Source: Mortierella alpina | Lineage: Eukaryota; Mortierellomycota; Mortierellomycetes; Mortierellales; Mortierellaceae | Reading direction: 5' to 3' | Assembly: GCA_029449245.1 (NCBI GenBank) | Contig: JANATF010000005.1 | Coordinates: 1,302,001-1,366,000 of the forward strand | Length of the DNA: 64,000 nt | Shown here: positions 1 to 12,968 of the stretch, piece by piece | Position numbering within the stretch: the first letter of the stretch is position 1 | How the letters are laid out: every line of letters begins with the position of its first letter | Notes under the pieces: model-generated | Databases searched by the model: none | What the model was told of the DNA's origin: nothing | The model's input: only the letters and a program-made list of their open reading frames with translations | Made by a program: the position numbers and the translations under genes

Positions 1-2
1 TG

Positions 3-963
3 TCTGGTGAGATCAAAAGTCTTCAAGAGGACTGTACATCCACGTCGGGTGAGAACAAAGGGCTGCAAGGAAAAACAACGAGGAAGTCCAAGGCGGCAAG
101 GAGATTAGCCCGGAAAAAGGTCAGGATAAGGGCCGAGAAGAAGGCTGATGAGGACCTACTCCTCGCATTGAAACAGAAGTTGCCGGATTTGGAGTCATTT
201 TCAGAGCTTTCGTTATTCCCAAGCCTGCCTTCCCTGTCTTCATTGTCGCAGCTCACGATATCGTCACACCAGTCCTCATCGGTGAAGCCAGCCACGCCAG
301 TCGAGCCGACGTTGTCGCAGAGCAATCGGACAAAGAGGCAGTCCACTGATCCAGAGCAGGACATCACTACAAGGTCGAATAAGAGAAAGAAATTTAAAGC
401 GGTAAAGCGTGCACAGGCTTTAGAGAGTCACCACGCATTAGCTGCCGCGCCCTCACCTAAAGCGCTACCACCATGGCGACAACAAGACATGTCAACTATT
501 GACTCGTGGACAGGCCTACACTCAGCTCCACCACCATGGCGCCAAGGAGATATGCCAGTTTCAGAGCTCTGGAGTTCCGGGACAGGCCCGCATCACATTC
601 GTTTCCAGTGAGGTCTAGAGGGAGTCGAGCGAAGGCCTCGGATTGAATAGGAGGGGAGAAACCTCCAGATGTTCGCTTGGGCACGATGGGCAGCTGGAAA
701 TGGTGGAGCCAAGCATTATTGTCACCCTCGTCATCGCGACCAATACTAGCCAATTGACGAAGAAGCGATGCATATACACTTAGCGCAGCTGGATTTCGGC
801 GCATAAACGCCGTACGTGTGAAAAATAAAAGAAAACTGACCTTGCGCTCAACTTTTCGTTCATAGATTTGTCTGGAAAGGAGATTGAGAGGGACCAAGAT
901 CAAGATGCGCAACCACAGCAAGAGGCCGAACAACAAGAGGCCGAACAATACGAGGTTAAGTAG
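3..963 (+). CDS. Partial hypothetical protein, 3' end (5' end off window)
   Basis: The frame starting at base 3 is open from the window edge to a stop at 609-611. It encodes a Lys/Arg/Ala-rich helical stretch, then a Ser/Pro-rich tail with a basic run (NKRKK) and two related PPWRQ.DM motifs about 25 residues apart. I do not recognise a family. A likely further exon lies at 866-963: it follows a CATAG acceptor and encodes a Gln/Glu-rich tail containing QQEAEQQEAEQ before a TAG stop. A donor at about 574 would keep frame, and the true splice pattern between 574 and 865 is unclear. Nuclear localisation is only suggested by the basic run. Confidence 0.35.
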
Positions 964-1390
964 TTTGGGTCTTGGTCAATCATTATTAAATATGTTTTCT
1001 CACGCCGAGAGACCACCATGACAAACAGGCCAGAGTCCCACAAGGCTGAGCGCAGGAATGGTCAGCAACAGTTTGACGTTGGTGCGCGTTGCATTGGCCA
1101 ACAATCACCCCCTTTATTCTTTGCTCCTTGCGGTCGTTCGACGCGAGGTACGAGCAAGGCGTAATGGATGCACGGGGAGAGGAGGTCGAACCAGTGGAAA
1201 AGCAGGCTACGCGTGCTCAATAATAATCTTTGAAATGTGAGCGTCATACGTATGATATGTTGCTCTGTCGTATATCTTCGCCCCACGCTTTTTCACCTTC
1301 CCTTGACCTTCACTTCCCTCTCAAACACATTCAGCGCTTTGGTTTTACCCTCACAACACTCTCGTCTCATCTCCACACCAACAGTTCCTT
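964..1390. other. Intergenic; promoter side of PEP4
   Basis: No supported gene. The last 100 bases before the PEP4 start are pyrimidine-rich, as is common for a fungal 5' leader. Short open frames on both strands here are not convincing. Confidence 0.5.
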
Positions 1391-3108
1391 ATGAAAACTA
1401 CACTCCTTGTCAGCGGACTTTTGTCCTTGGCTCTCGCCTCGCAGGCCGCCATGACTCAGTAAGTGGGTTAGCTTGGCAATGGAGTACCCTTGCATTTGTT
1501 CTCTTGGCAAAGCATCGGACCATTCATTTCGTCGTTTGGCTACTGTCGACACCAATAGCATCCCTCTCAAGAAGTCAGAAATGACAGTTGCTGAGAAACT
1601 TCAGGCCTACTCGCAAACAGGCGACTACTTGGGCCAGAAGTACTTTGGCACCCCCGCGCGCAAGATGAAGGCTGACCAGGCCAATGCCATTCTTGGACTC
1701 GATGCTGAGGGCAAGGTCTCCTACGGAGTTCCTCTCTCCAACTACATGAATGCTCAGGTAATTGAACAGTTTTGTGTGAAATCTCACGAGAGTGCGCAGT
1801 GGTACACGACAGTTTTCATGCTTGTCTATGCTTCGGTGTGAAATGGTGGTTACGCATTCTTTTCTCTTTCCTGTGAAAGAGAAGCGGGTTCTCTCTGCCT
1901 CCTCCTACTCCCTCTACTTCCCCCCCTTTGCCCCTGCCCCTGCTTTTTCATGTCCTGACGAGGGAGTCGATCATACCCGACTGCGGGTCTGTAAAGGAGG
2001 CGTATCTCTGGCGATGTCGTCAGAGCCTGTCACTGGGCCTGGTCAGGGCCAAGAGACGTCCCCTTTTTGAGTGGCACAGGCACACCAATGAAGATTTCAG
2101 TCTAGTTATGCCTGGCTCACGCTCGTCCTTTTTTGTGATACTTGGCAACTATCTCGTTGTCCGTCGTAGTACTATGGTGAGATCTCCATTGGCTCGCCCC
2201 CACAGACCTTCTCGGTCGTCTTTGACACGGGCTCGTCCAACCTGTGGGTCCCCTCGACCCACTGCAACTCCATTGCCTGCTTCCTTCACCGCCGATACAA
2301 TTCCGATCAGTCCTCGACTTTCAAAGCCAACGGCACAGAGTTTGGCATTCAGTACGGCTCGGGCGCGCTCGAGGGCATCATCAGCAGCGACCATGTCGAG
2401 GTTGGCGGAGTGGTCATCAAGAACCAGGACTTTGGCGAGTCCGTCAAGGAGCCTGGTCTCGCTTTCGCCTTTGGCAAGTTTGATGGAATCTTTGGTCTCG
2501 GCTACGACACGATCTCTGTCCTTGGTGTCGTGCCTCCCTTCTACAGCCTCGTGAACCAAAAGCTGATTGACGAGCCCGTCTTTGGATTCCACATGGGCAA
2601 AGCCGACAGCGCCAGTGGAGGCCAGATGACGCTCGGTGGTCATGACTCTAGCCTCTATGAGGGCAAGCTCGAGTGGCATGATGTCCGTCGCAAGGGCTAC
2701 TGGGAGATCAACCTGAACAAGATCAAGCTGGGCGACGAGGAGGTTGAGCTGGATGCTGGCGGTGTCATTGATACCGGCTCGTCTCTCATTGTCCTGAACA
2801 CGAACCTGGCCGAGATGATCAACATGCAGCTGGGCGCCAAGAAGAACTGGGCTGGCCAGTACACCATTGAGTGCGACCAGGTGGCTAACTTGCCGTCGTT
2901 CTCGTTCTTCTTTGGCAAGAAGGAGTACAAGCTGGAGGGAGCGGATTATGTCCTCAATGCTGGAGGATCCTGCATCTCTGGATTCATGGGCATGGACTTT
3001 CCCGAGGGCATGAGTGATCTCTGGATCATTGGCGATGTCTTCCTGCGCAAGTACTACAGCGTCTATGATCTTGGAAAGAACCGCGTTGGTTTTGCTGAAT
3101 CCAAGTAA
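1391..3108 (+). CDS. PEP4: Vacuolar aspartic protease (saccharopepsin / proteinase A)
   Basis: Exons 1391-1458, 1559-1757 and 2170-3108 give 401 aa. Residues 1-20 form a signal peptide (MKTTLLVSGLLSLALASQAA). A propeptide with basic and Leu-rich segments follows, then the mature enzyme beginning near VPLSNYMNAQYYGEISIG. Both catalytic motifs are present: VVFDTGSSNLWVPS and GVIDTGSSLIV. The flap region (IQYGSGALEG) and C-terminal IIGDVFLRKYYSVYD are classical for A1 pepsins. The proenzyme travels through the secretory pathway to the vacuole and matures other hydrolases. The start was chosen for the signal peptide. All introns are GT-AG with frame preserved. Intron 2 (412 nt) is several times longer than usual here. 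An extracellular pepsin is the alternative, but the propeptide and FLHRRYNS region are PEP4-like. Confidence 0.93.
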
Positions 3109-3433
3109 AGACGACGATCAGCGCCCTGTGTGTAGAACGAATCAGATATCCTATCTATCCCTACCTTGAGTCAAATTAAGAAAAAAGGGCCTTTGGCCAC
3201 CAAAAAAAAAAAAAAAAAAAATGGTGGCGCTCCTGCACGACTGTATTGATAAAATTTTGTGCAGTCCAAAGCGCGTTCGCTCTTGTGCCCTGTTCTCCCT
3301 TCCTCCCTTCCTCCCTCCCCCACCACCTGCCTCTCCTTTGCTCCCCGGTGTCTCGTCAACCATTCTGCTCTCTCTCCATCGACTCTTTGCATTCTGGACA
3401 GGGGTCTTCATGACTCTATCCTGAGCTATCTTC
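3109..3433. other. Intergenic with poly(A) tract
   Basis: This is the gap between PEP4 and SCC2. It holds a run of 20 A at 3202-3221 flanked by short inverted arms (GCCACC / GGTGGC), then a pyrimidine-rich leader just before the SCC2 start. No gene is seen. Confidence 0.5.
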
Positions 3434-6400
3434 ATGGCCGAGCACCGATTCATCTCCCAGGTCCACACGCCTCTCATGCCACAGCCATCCCGCGCCACTA
3501 TGCAATGCGCTCATGCACCACACCAGGAACTGCTGCTCCAGCAACACCTGCAACCACCACAGCTGCCTCATGTCGATAGCAATGGTCCCAACTTGCCTCA
3601 GCTGCCGCACAATGCCCAAACCGGCCTTCAGTACACAGCCTTGGCCTCAATTACTTCAACGGACTCTGGTACTGCCTATTCGACTGCATGTGCTGTGCTG
3701 CTTGACGCCACCAAAGTGTCGTATGTGTCTCTAACCAGCACGACTCCCTTTCACATACTCAAGTTCTGCGGGATTTACCGTCGCTCAGCGTCGCCTTTCC
3801 AGAATTCAGGCTCACTGATCTTCGCGATCCAGCTGTGCAGATCATGCTGGCGCAAGAGAGCCTTTCCGCCCACGCTGTCAACTTTCAGACGGAGTACCTG
3901 AAGGCGATCGTGGCCAATGCGAACGTGGATAATATGTAAGTCAATATGTTTGCAGTCTTGCCAAATAATGACGAAAGCCTTGTTCGCGAATATCATGCCA
4001 ACTGCGTTCCGTGTCATTTTAGTCGCTTTCAACCTGCCTCTCAGATCACTGCTAGCAAGGACGAGTTTACTCCGCAGTGCGATCAGCCCCTCTCCTCGCT
4101 ATCAGAGTCTGTCCTTGCGCATTGTTCACAGCCTGTTACAGGAAACTTTTACTCTGGAAATGTTTATCAGCTTCCCCGGATTGATCCATGCAACACCCTC
4201 GTTCAGTTCAAGCAAAGCTATCAGGCAACGAATGAGCCAAAACCAGCATCTTTTGCATCGGCGACTCCAGTGCCGGTTGAGACTTCAAATCTGGAGACTA
4301 GCAACCTTGACACACCACTAGCAGGGCCCCAAAAGCGGAATGCTATGGATAGTACTGACGATGAGCAGGATGCGCCGAGGAGAGAACACAAAAAGATCAA
4401 ATCACGACCAAATTCAGACCTTCATGTAGCAGGCTCGTCCGCACTACATACCAACAATGCTCCTGTTACACCTCAAGATCCTCCACCCGTCTCTTCCCCT
4501 CCTTCAGACTCTATACTGTTGACTACTCCGTCTTTTACGCCTGTCGTCGTTATCCCATGTCCGAATCCCAGTGTGCAGGAAAGCGGTAGGTTACCTTTCA
4601 AAAGCCATTTTCGTCCCTCAAACTGTAAGAGAATGTAGGTTCTGATCAGATGTACTTTCTCTATATAGACCCGGTATCGGACTTTGAGGAAACGGTTGCA
4701 GAGATTATGGGTCGAGTGGATAACGGGGATGCACCCTCAAATGGCGATATACCTCACCTTTCGCAATCAGAGTTGAAGCATCTTACCAGGACAGTGCAGA
4801 CACTCTCCAAGCAGAAATTATTGGCAAACGTGCAGATGGATAGCATCTCCTCACTACTTCGATATCTGGACTCCGCGATGAGCCATTTCGACACTGTCTA
4901 TGGCTTTGCGATGGAAAACGCCGGTCCTGCCAACGCGGATCAGGATCGTACTGACAGAGTTGCTCAAATACTGAACCAGGCTGCCCTATCTCTGGAGCAC
5001 ATCTCACTAAGCCTGGTCATTTTGAACGGAAAAGGTATCCAGCAGCATGTATTCCCTGAGGAGCTCTTGTTCATGTCATTGAATGTCTTCAAGTCGTACT
5101 TGGAGACATTATTGGCGCCGGCGCTGGAATTCTCCAAGGATGACAATGGGCTGTCGAAAGGGTCAGCCATATTCAAGATGATTGCTCAGGACCCCTCTCT
5201 CAAGATCAGGATGCTGGCCTTGATCAGCGCTACTGGCGAGATTTCGGAAAAGTTGCGTAGGTCTGGAGATTCTGAGCTGTCGGAGAATATCATTGTGAAG
5301 CTGGTGTACATCGGGCTTGCCCTGTTCTTCATCGATACGTCCTCAGAGTTAATGGTGGGCCTCACCGAAGCAGAGTCGTTGAAGCAATCGGGGTCGAGTC
5401 TTTTGCGAATGATCTATGCCAAGCACCCAAATCAGAGGACATGGATACTAGAGGAGATCCTGTCTCTTCTTATCAAACTGCCCCATGGCAAGAAGGTCTC
5501 TAAAGGATATAGGTACGATACCATATCTTGTCTATCTCATGGGTAGAGTAACTTGTGCCTAGATCTCTCACCTTGTAACACTTCTTTCTGAATGTCGCGC
5601 TTTGATTAGGCTAATAGACGGGTCCAAGATTCACGCATCGTCTGCGCTGCTTATGCAGTTAGTACATTCCTGCGCCGAAAGTCCATTGTTGAGTTCACCA
5701 CCATTGGACTACCTTGAACTGCCGTGCTCCACGCAAATGATCGAGATGCAAAAGGTAATGATGCTGCACAGGTGTTTTCAGTGTGTTCCTTTGTCATCGT
5801 TTGTATAGAACGGTGGATGGCTCATCTTTGTTCGAGATACAACTTTTTTGGTGCAGTTGCTAGATGGTGTCAGGGCCGCTATGGACTGCGCGAAAGCGAA
5901 CGTCGGGTATATTCTCAACTTCCTGTTGACTCGTTGCACCAAAGGATCAAAGTCGTCTCTCGAGGCTGAGTACCGCACAGTGTTGGATAGTTTGTTGACA
6001 GACTTACTCACAGCAGTGGGACAGCCCGAGTGGCCGAGTGCGGAGCTCTGCTTGTTTTTGTTTAGCAAAGCGATGGTAAGAATGAGCGTACGTGTACTGC
6101 TGTTGCCTGCTGTTGTAGCGCTTGTGTTCATATCTAGTAACTCCGTTGTATATAGGCTAAATATCTGGACGATCCCAAGGTTGACTCGGCTACCAGGACT
6201 ATGGCGGTGGATTCGCTCGGTTTGATTGCGGCCAAAATCAAAACCATTTCCAACAAGCTTGCTAATGACTCGGCTGAATATTGCAAGGCTCATCCTGGTG
6301 ATGAATCTTTGCCGTTCTATGGACAGCTCAACATGGACATTGGACTCTCGGATCTGTTGTACTTGCAGGCCAAACACAACAGTGTAGAAGAGTACCTAGG

Positions 6401-9400
6401 CTCGAATGAGGTCAATGACTCTGCGGTCAAGGCCGCAAAGAACTCTTGGATCTGTCATTGGCTATCAACTATCTGCTCTGTGACAACCAAAGATTTCGGC
6501 GATAGAACATGGAAAAAGGAGATCTGGGACATTTTGGCAAATGAAACGTTCAGGTGCTGGAAGGCATACAACAGCAGCAAGGAGCGGAGCTCAAAGTCGC
6601 GTTCATCTGCAACGAGAAAGTCCGCGTCGCAGAGCGCTGCGTATTTGACCTCTCGGCAACAGCTATTTTTGTCGTTCGACATGCTGCTATCGAGGATCCT
6701 CAGGTCCCTGGAGGGCGGTGCCGTGGCACTTCGCGCGAAATCTCTCAAGGCTCTCTCATTGATTGTGACAGGAGACTATGCGGTGCTTGCTCAACACGAT
6801 GTTCGCCAAACTATCGCGCTCCGTCTGCAAGACCAGAGCCCCTCGGTCCGCGATGCCGCAATCGATCTTGTTGGGAAGTACATGCTGCAGGATGCAGTGA
6901 TTAGGAGGACCTACTATGAGATTGTCAGCGATCGAATATCGGTAAGACCGTACCTTTAGTTAGTTGAGCTTACAACGGACCCTTTTGCGCTCGCTCCATT
7001 AACGCTTGATATTTTGATAGGACACCGGGCTCAATGTGCGGAAACGTGTGCTGCGGCTGTTGAAGGACATGTTCTACGAGGTCGATAACGTGGTCCGCAA
7101 CGACATTTCCTCCAAACTTTTGCTGCGTGTCAACGATGACGAAACGACAGTGAGAGATCTGGCTATCAAGAGTGTCAGCGAAGTCTGGTTTGGACCGTTT
7201 CTTCAAGCGACAAAGTCCTTGCAGGATAAAGGTGGCGAGGCTTCGGACACCGTGACACCATCTGGGGTTGTTACTTCGTCCCAAAAAAGGGATGTCTTCA
7301 AGCGCGCAAGGACGATGGTTGACATGGTGGGACAGTTGTCAGCAACTCAGGACGAGGCGTTCAGCTCAGTTATTCAACATTTGTTGAGAAAGGAGCGAGG
7401 TCACAGTCCGTTCAGTCTCTCTGCTCCGGACCAAGAGTTTGCCCGAACATGCGCGGTCATAGTTGACGCCCTGGTGGATCTAGTCCAGACTTTTCAGGAG
7501 GAGGACGCGCCCAAAGCTGCTGTAATTTCGACAGTGCACACGCTGCACACTTTCATCAAGGCCGAACCAAGACTTGTGGAAGCCAAACACCTCACGGGCA
7601 TGCTTGCGTACCTTCACTGCTCGTCGACGTCCGAGGATTGGCGGATTACCATGTTTGTCCTGAAGATCTTTCAGGAAGCCATTCCAGTCGTTCAGGACAT
7701 GCCTTCGAACGACTCATTAGTAGCCGAGAAATTAGTTCTGGCACTAGTGGCCAAATGTCCGGTGGTTTTGCTTCCCGAGGTGGTCAGGGTGCTTTGTCTG
7801 CTTGTCCGGATTCTGAAACTCCCCTCAGTGCGGCTCTGCAAGTTTTACCAGACCTGCGTTGATCTCCTTAACGCTGACGCCAAACGATTGAAGGCAGAAC
7901 AAGCCATCCAGGAGAACAAGACCCGCCGGTTGATGACCATCGTTGGATTGTTTTGCCAGTATTTTCCATTCGAAGAGGCGATTGAGGAGAGCCCGGGCGA
8001 GGAACACCTTGAAGAGCTCAAAGCCAGCATGCGCCCTACAGTTCAGGAATTCGTCTTTGCCATTCTTCACTCCTTCTTTGTCGGAGGTCACTCCTTCTTT
8101 GTCGGAGGTCACTCCAGGTCACTACAACAAACAGCCCTTCAAAGTCTAGGTAAGGGGTTCATATACTTTACGAATTGCAGCTTGAACCGAGACTTTTTAT
8201 CATTCCCTGTTTCTTTTACTCATGTTGAATCCAACCTTCCAATATTTAGGCTATGTCTACCTCTCATATCCGGCTCTTATGAATTCGGCTCAAAGCATCG
8301 ACATCATGGATTCTGTATTTGATAATCAGAATGATGGTCTCAAGACGGAGCTTCTTTACATCTACACCAATTTTCTGCTAAAAATTCAGATTACTCCAGC
8401 CTCTGAAGAAGGTAGAAAAGCCGGCTATAGTTTGATCGCCAAGGCCGAGGACCAGCTTGAGGCCGGAATCGGGAGTTCCATCATGCAACGATATCTGGAA
8501 CGTGTACTGCAGTGTGCACTCGTGGATGATCGTCAATTACAGTGTGCCGCAGTGGATGTGGTGTCACAGGTAACATTGCAGGCGCTGGCTCACCCTATGC
8601 TCTGTATGCCAGCTATTGTGGCGCTCGAGACTAGTGTGGACCGTCTGTTGAGCGAGCGGGCGTTCAAAATCCATCTGGACCTTCATCAGAAGCACGCCTC
8701 CTTGATCTATGCACGAAGTATGGATTGCATCAAGACCATGTATATATACCAAAAGAGCGTCCAGCGTGAGAAGGCCGATGTGCAGGGTAAGAAATGTTTC
8801 ATTGTACTCTACGTATGACCCAAGTTGTATTCATACGCCAGGAGACTCATCGACGACATGTTGTGCCATTAGGTTACAAGGTCATCCCTGAGACGGGCAA
8901 CTCAGTCGCATTGTTAAGTCCCATGTACAGTTTGGTGTCTGACAAAAGGCAAGCCAGGAACTCGTTGCTGTCGGGGTTGGTCAAAATCCTGGATGTAGAT
9001 TTGGCGGCATCGGGAATTGAAGTTGACGGCAACTTTGTGCGTTTTATTGCTGAGAACTTGTCGAGCTTGGAATACAGGACTATGGAGGAGATCTATCTGG
9101 TGATCTTTTATCTAAACAGGATTATTGCAGGTTCGGGAATGACCCTCTTAGTCAACATGACGGATGTCAGCCCTGCGCATACAACTCCTACGTCAACCAA
9201 CAAGTTTTCTACAAAGTCGACTGGCGTGACGCAAAAGCGCGGCAGGAAGAACAGCCGCGGGGGGTCCAGCTCGTTGGCGAATTTTAAGCATCGAAAAGAA
9301 AAAGCCCAAACGATGATCGTCCCCGGCGACGAGTCAGGCGAGGATATCATGGACGGATTTCAGAGTGGTGAAGACGTCCCCCCACCAGATCCCAAGGCAG

Positions 9401-9966
9401 TGCAGAGTGACGATCAAGAACCCGTGCTCTCGGCATCTGTGATGTGCAAGGCTAGCGTCGCTATCGAGGCCGCAATCCATTTGAAGAGTCATCTCAAGAG
9501 GATTTATGATATCAGCGAAGTCAAGTGCCAGCAGTTCCAGCCCAGTGCACACGCGAGCCACAGGGAGAAGCCGGTACCGAGGTTTGCGGGCGCTTTGGCG
9601 CGAATTCATTGGCATTGGAGGACTCATGAGATTGAAGCGAGCTGTGGTCAGAGTACTGGCGTATCTCAAGAGGTTGAACAAGCGTTGGTGTCAAGACAGC
9701 TCACACGGTTCAAGATTTTAATCGAGGCCGAGGCGGTGCGGGTGAAGGATGAAGATATAGGCGATACACGGCCCTTTCAGCAAGATCTGGCAGCCAGTTC
9801 TCAACGTGCCCACCGGAAAAAGGCCAACGCACCACCTCCTCCGAAGGCAGAGGACAATGGCTGGGAGGACCAGGAACAGGACGAGGAGGAAGATGTGGAT
9901 GATGATGATGATGAAGACGACGATGGGGACGACGACGACGACCACGAGTTTGAGGAGGATCACTAG
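3434..9966 (+). CDS. SCC2: Sister chromatid cohesion protein SCC2 / NIPBL / Mis4 (cohesin loader)
   Basis: Ten exons: 3434-3668, 3764-3935, 4023-4585, 4669-5512, 5610-5754, 5809-6075, 6156-6941, 7021-8149, 8250-8786, 8873-9966. All junctions keep frame and give 1923 aa. The protein loads cohesin on chromatin with SCC4 and stimulates its ATPase. Residues 1-320 are low-complexity and Pro/Gln/Ser-rich, where SCC4 would bind. The centre (about 870-1150) has HEAT repeats with the cohesin-HEAT signature (RDAAIDLVGKYML, then LNVRKRVLRLLKDMF). The Nipped-B C-terminal domain starts near LGYVYLSYPALMNSAQ and continues through SLLSPMYSLVSDKRQARN-like residues. The tail is a long Asp/Glu stretch. Exon 8 carries a 21-bp tandem duplication (HSFFVGG twice). 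Donor 1 (GTACTG) is the weakest splice call; a branch-like CTAAC sits 30 nt before its acceptor. Confidence 0.92.
8068..8109 (+). repeat. 21-bp tandem duplication in SCC2 exon 8
   Basis: Two perfect copies of a 21-bp unit lie head to tail, adding a second HSFFVGG to the protein without changing frame. Confidence 0.85.
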
Positions 9967-10760
9967 AGCTGCTCTGTTCGCGTCATACACGTGTATTGTA
10001 TCCATAGCATTTTGTTTGTCTCTGGGGCGTCGGTGTTGGCCGAGTTTGGTATCGTAGATCGCCGCCTGAGCTACTGGCTGTAAATTAAGACACCACGACA
10101 TCAAACAGAGTCGCGAAAATTGAAACAATGCAGATGGCCAAATCATGACGGCGTCTATGCACTTGTGTGGTTTGCTCTTGAGCCTCTTGCTCTTCACCTC
10201 CCTTTTTGTGAAAAGGCGATCCAGCGCAGGAGACGGAGACAGCGAGGTGTTGGGGCGATTGAGAAGGTTGCTCACCCTTTATCTGTCTCTTAGCCTACGG
10301 GGTCCATGCGCAACCACGCTAGACTAATGACCTCCTGTGCGAAGTGTGCTACTCAGACCAGGGAGTCGGGGCTCCTTTTTCTGCTCCCAGACTCCCGATG
10401 CTTTGACCAGGGGGGTGGCGAAAGGGAAAGGGCCGCTTTCGTTCGGGATGGATGCCATTGGAACCAGCGTGTCGGTCCTATATGTCTGTGTATGCTGCAC
10501 TCATCATCGCCTTGCTTCAACCTCATCAGCATGCATTGGCACATCGAGTGTCCAAGTGGCAGCAGATGCCCAATTTATTTTTGTTCCTTTCTTTCTTCGT
10601 TCCTTTCGAGCTCAGACAGCGAATCTTCCTTCCCCTCTAGCGATCTCCCTCTCCTCTCCCTCACACTGTCACAAGTTCCTCCCAGTCTTATATCGACTTT
10701 ATACATTGCTATACCTTACTTCACATCTCATCCATACCTATACCAGCAATTAGAACATCC
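9967..10760. other. Intergenic between SCC2 and GH16
   Basis: No convincing gene on either strand. The last 150 bases are CT-rich with TATA-like tracts near 10690-10745, fitting a promoter and leader for the GH16 gene. The short open frames at 10306-10764 lack any family signal. Confidence 0.45.
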
Positions 10761-12968
10761 ATGAAGTCGAGGATGTTCTCGATCTCGTCAGGACGCGCTG
10801 CGCTCCTCCTCCTCCTCTACATCACGACAGTAGCCTTTGGTGTCAGTGACGCAAATTCCAAGGATCTCGGCCAAAACGACCGTCATTCAAGTAGTCATGG
10901 CCATCACTATCCACAGAGTCATAGCCACGATGCCAGTCTGTTACAACAAGATCAAGTATCAGAATCGATGCCTCAACCACCTCCAGCCTTACTATCTTCA
11001 GACTTGGACGAAGGGGTGGTCGCCGATGAGACCACGGCCGAACTTCACAAGATGATGGCAGTCGACTTTCGATCGCCTACGGACGACCACAGCTATGGGG
11101 CATCACTAAGAGCCGATCATGAGCGTCATCAACAGGAAAATTTCCTGGCGATGGATATTTTAGATGGGAATGCCAATGTCATAGTGAACGGTATCGATCT
11201 CCCGAGCAACACTGGTAACGGGAATGAGGAAGGGGATGGTAACGGTAACGATAACGGCAATGGTGTTGCCCATGGGCATGGACATGGACATGGACGAGGG
11301 AAGGGGCAGAAACACGCGCACAAGCAAGGCCAAGGCGACCCATATCTCGCTGCACATGGCAGGACGAACGTCAATAAGCCGGCGGAACACAACGCAGAGA
11401 CCGTCGACCCTTGTTTGCTATTCGAGGATAACTTTGACAAGCTGGACAACTCCATTTGGAAGGTATATCGCACAAAAGTTCCTCGCTGCGCCCAGGGTCA
11501 ATAGACATTCAAGCTAACTCGCACTGCATCCCCACTTCTCCCTCCATTATGTCTGCGGGCTACAATTAATAAGCACGATCTGACTATGACAGGAGGAGGG
11601 TAATGGTTCATAAGGCATTTTTGCGCTTGCCAATGCTGCCATGATTGAGCAATAATGATTAGGTGAACTCAAGCATTCTCAAACTATTTGCCTTCGCCTT
11701 CCTTCACTGGATCTTGATAGCAACTTTGAGTTCCAACTCTACATCAACAACCGCAGCATCACCTTTGTCAAAGATGGAATCTTTTATATCCGTCCGACCT
11801 TGACGGAGGCTCGGATTGGAGAAGGGCCTCTTCGAGACGGAGGAGTTCTCGATATGTGGGGCATGGATCCTGGGACACAATGCACAGGCAACTACAACTA
11901 TGGGTGTTTCCGAGTGGCCGGTGCTGGAGGGAACTATTTGAACCCAATCCAGTCGGGACTAGTTAGAACTGTCGACAGCTTCAAGTTCCGATACGGCAAA
12001 GTCCAAGTACGAGCCAAGATGCCCAAAGGGAAATGGATCTGGCCTGTGAGTCCTTGTTCCTATATCTACCTTTCTGACATGTCAGCATTGGGTGCTCGGA
12101 TTATCAAATGTTAACGTTCTCATTCCATTCCATCGATGTAGGCGATCTGGATGTTACCCGTGCATTATCAATACGGAAATTGGCCAGCCAGTGGAGAGAT
12201 CGATTTGGTCGAGTCGCGGGGCAATGGACCCGAGTATGAAGCAGGAGGGCATGACCAAGTATCATCGACACTTCATTGGGGTAAGAGGCATTGTTCTTGA
12301 ATCAGCAGTGCCTCTTGTTGCTGCCAACGCTTGAGTATGTGCTTGTGCACCACGCGCCTTTTGAAAGCAAACTGATGTGGATATTGCTTTTTGTGTGTTT
12401 GCTAGGGCCATCGTATGAATTCAACAGGTATCCGCTTACGCATGAAAACTACTCACTCCCGGACGGAAGCTCGTTTGCAGATGACTTTCATGTCTTCACG
12501 CTGGACTGGAGACCAGAGGGCCTCAAGACTTATGTGGACGACCATTTGGTGTTGAATGTGCCGTTTGACGACATGTACAAGAAGGGCAAATTCCCATCGT
12601 GGGTCGACAACCCCTGGAAGGGGTCCAACAGCGCACCGTTTGACCAAGAATTCTACATTGTATGTTTGTCAACAATGATGCGCGGGATGGTCTCTCTGTG
12701 ACAGGAGACACGCAGCCTGGTACTAATATTTTCCTTCCCTCTCTGTTTGTTACAACTGCATGTCTAGATCATGAACGTGGCTGTAGGAGGAGCATCAGGG
12801 TATTTCCCAGACGATGTTGGAGGCAAGCCCTGGAGCGACAAGTCTCAGCATGCGGTGAACGAGTTCTATGACAAAAAGGATGATTGGTACCCGTCGTGGG
12901 GTCCTGAAGATGGACTGGACCGTGCGATGGCTGTAGACTACATTCGGGTGTTCAAGTACGATTGTTGA
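10761..12968 (+). CDS. Secreted glycoside hydrolase family 16 (beta-glucanase / beta-glucan-binding type)
   Basis: Exons 10761-11462, 11574-11599, 11721-12045, 12142-12280, 12406-12659 and 12768-12968 give 548 aa. A signal peptide (ALLLLLYITTVAFG) precedes a 200-residue His/Gly/Asn-rich linker with repeated GHGHGHGHG. The GH16 domain follows from about residue 218. The 26-nt exon 2 encodes HDLTMTGGG and joins WK to NFEFQLYINNRS, exactly the order seen in beta-1,3-glucan recognition/GNBP-type GH16 proteins. The catalytic ExDxxE motif is intact (GEIDLVES, exon 4), so hydrolysis of beta-1,3-glucan or transglycosylation is plausible; the substrate is inferred. It probably acts at the cell wall or outside the cell. 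Exons 4-6 lie inside a segment duplicated at 30349-31762. Confidence 0.88.

Noticed and set aside
496-948. 150-codon minus-strand frame with a hydrophobic start
   Set aside because: It overlaps the plus-strand exon candidates of the partial gene. The hydrophobic stretch is the reverse of the Gln/Glu-rich exon 866-963.
11129-11473. Cys/Pro-rich minus-strand frames under the GH16 linker
   Set aside because: They are the antisense of the repeated Gly-His/Gly-Asn codons of the GH16 linker.
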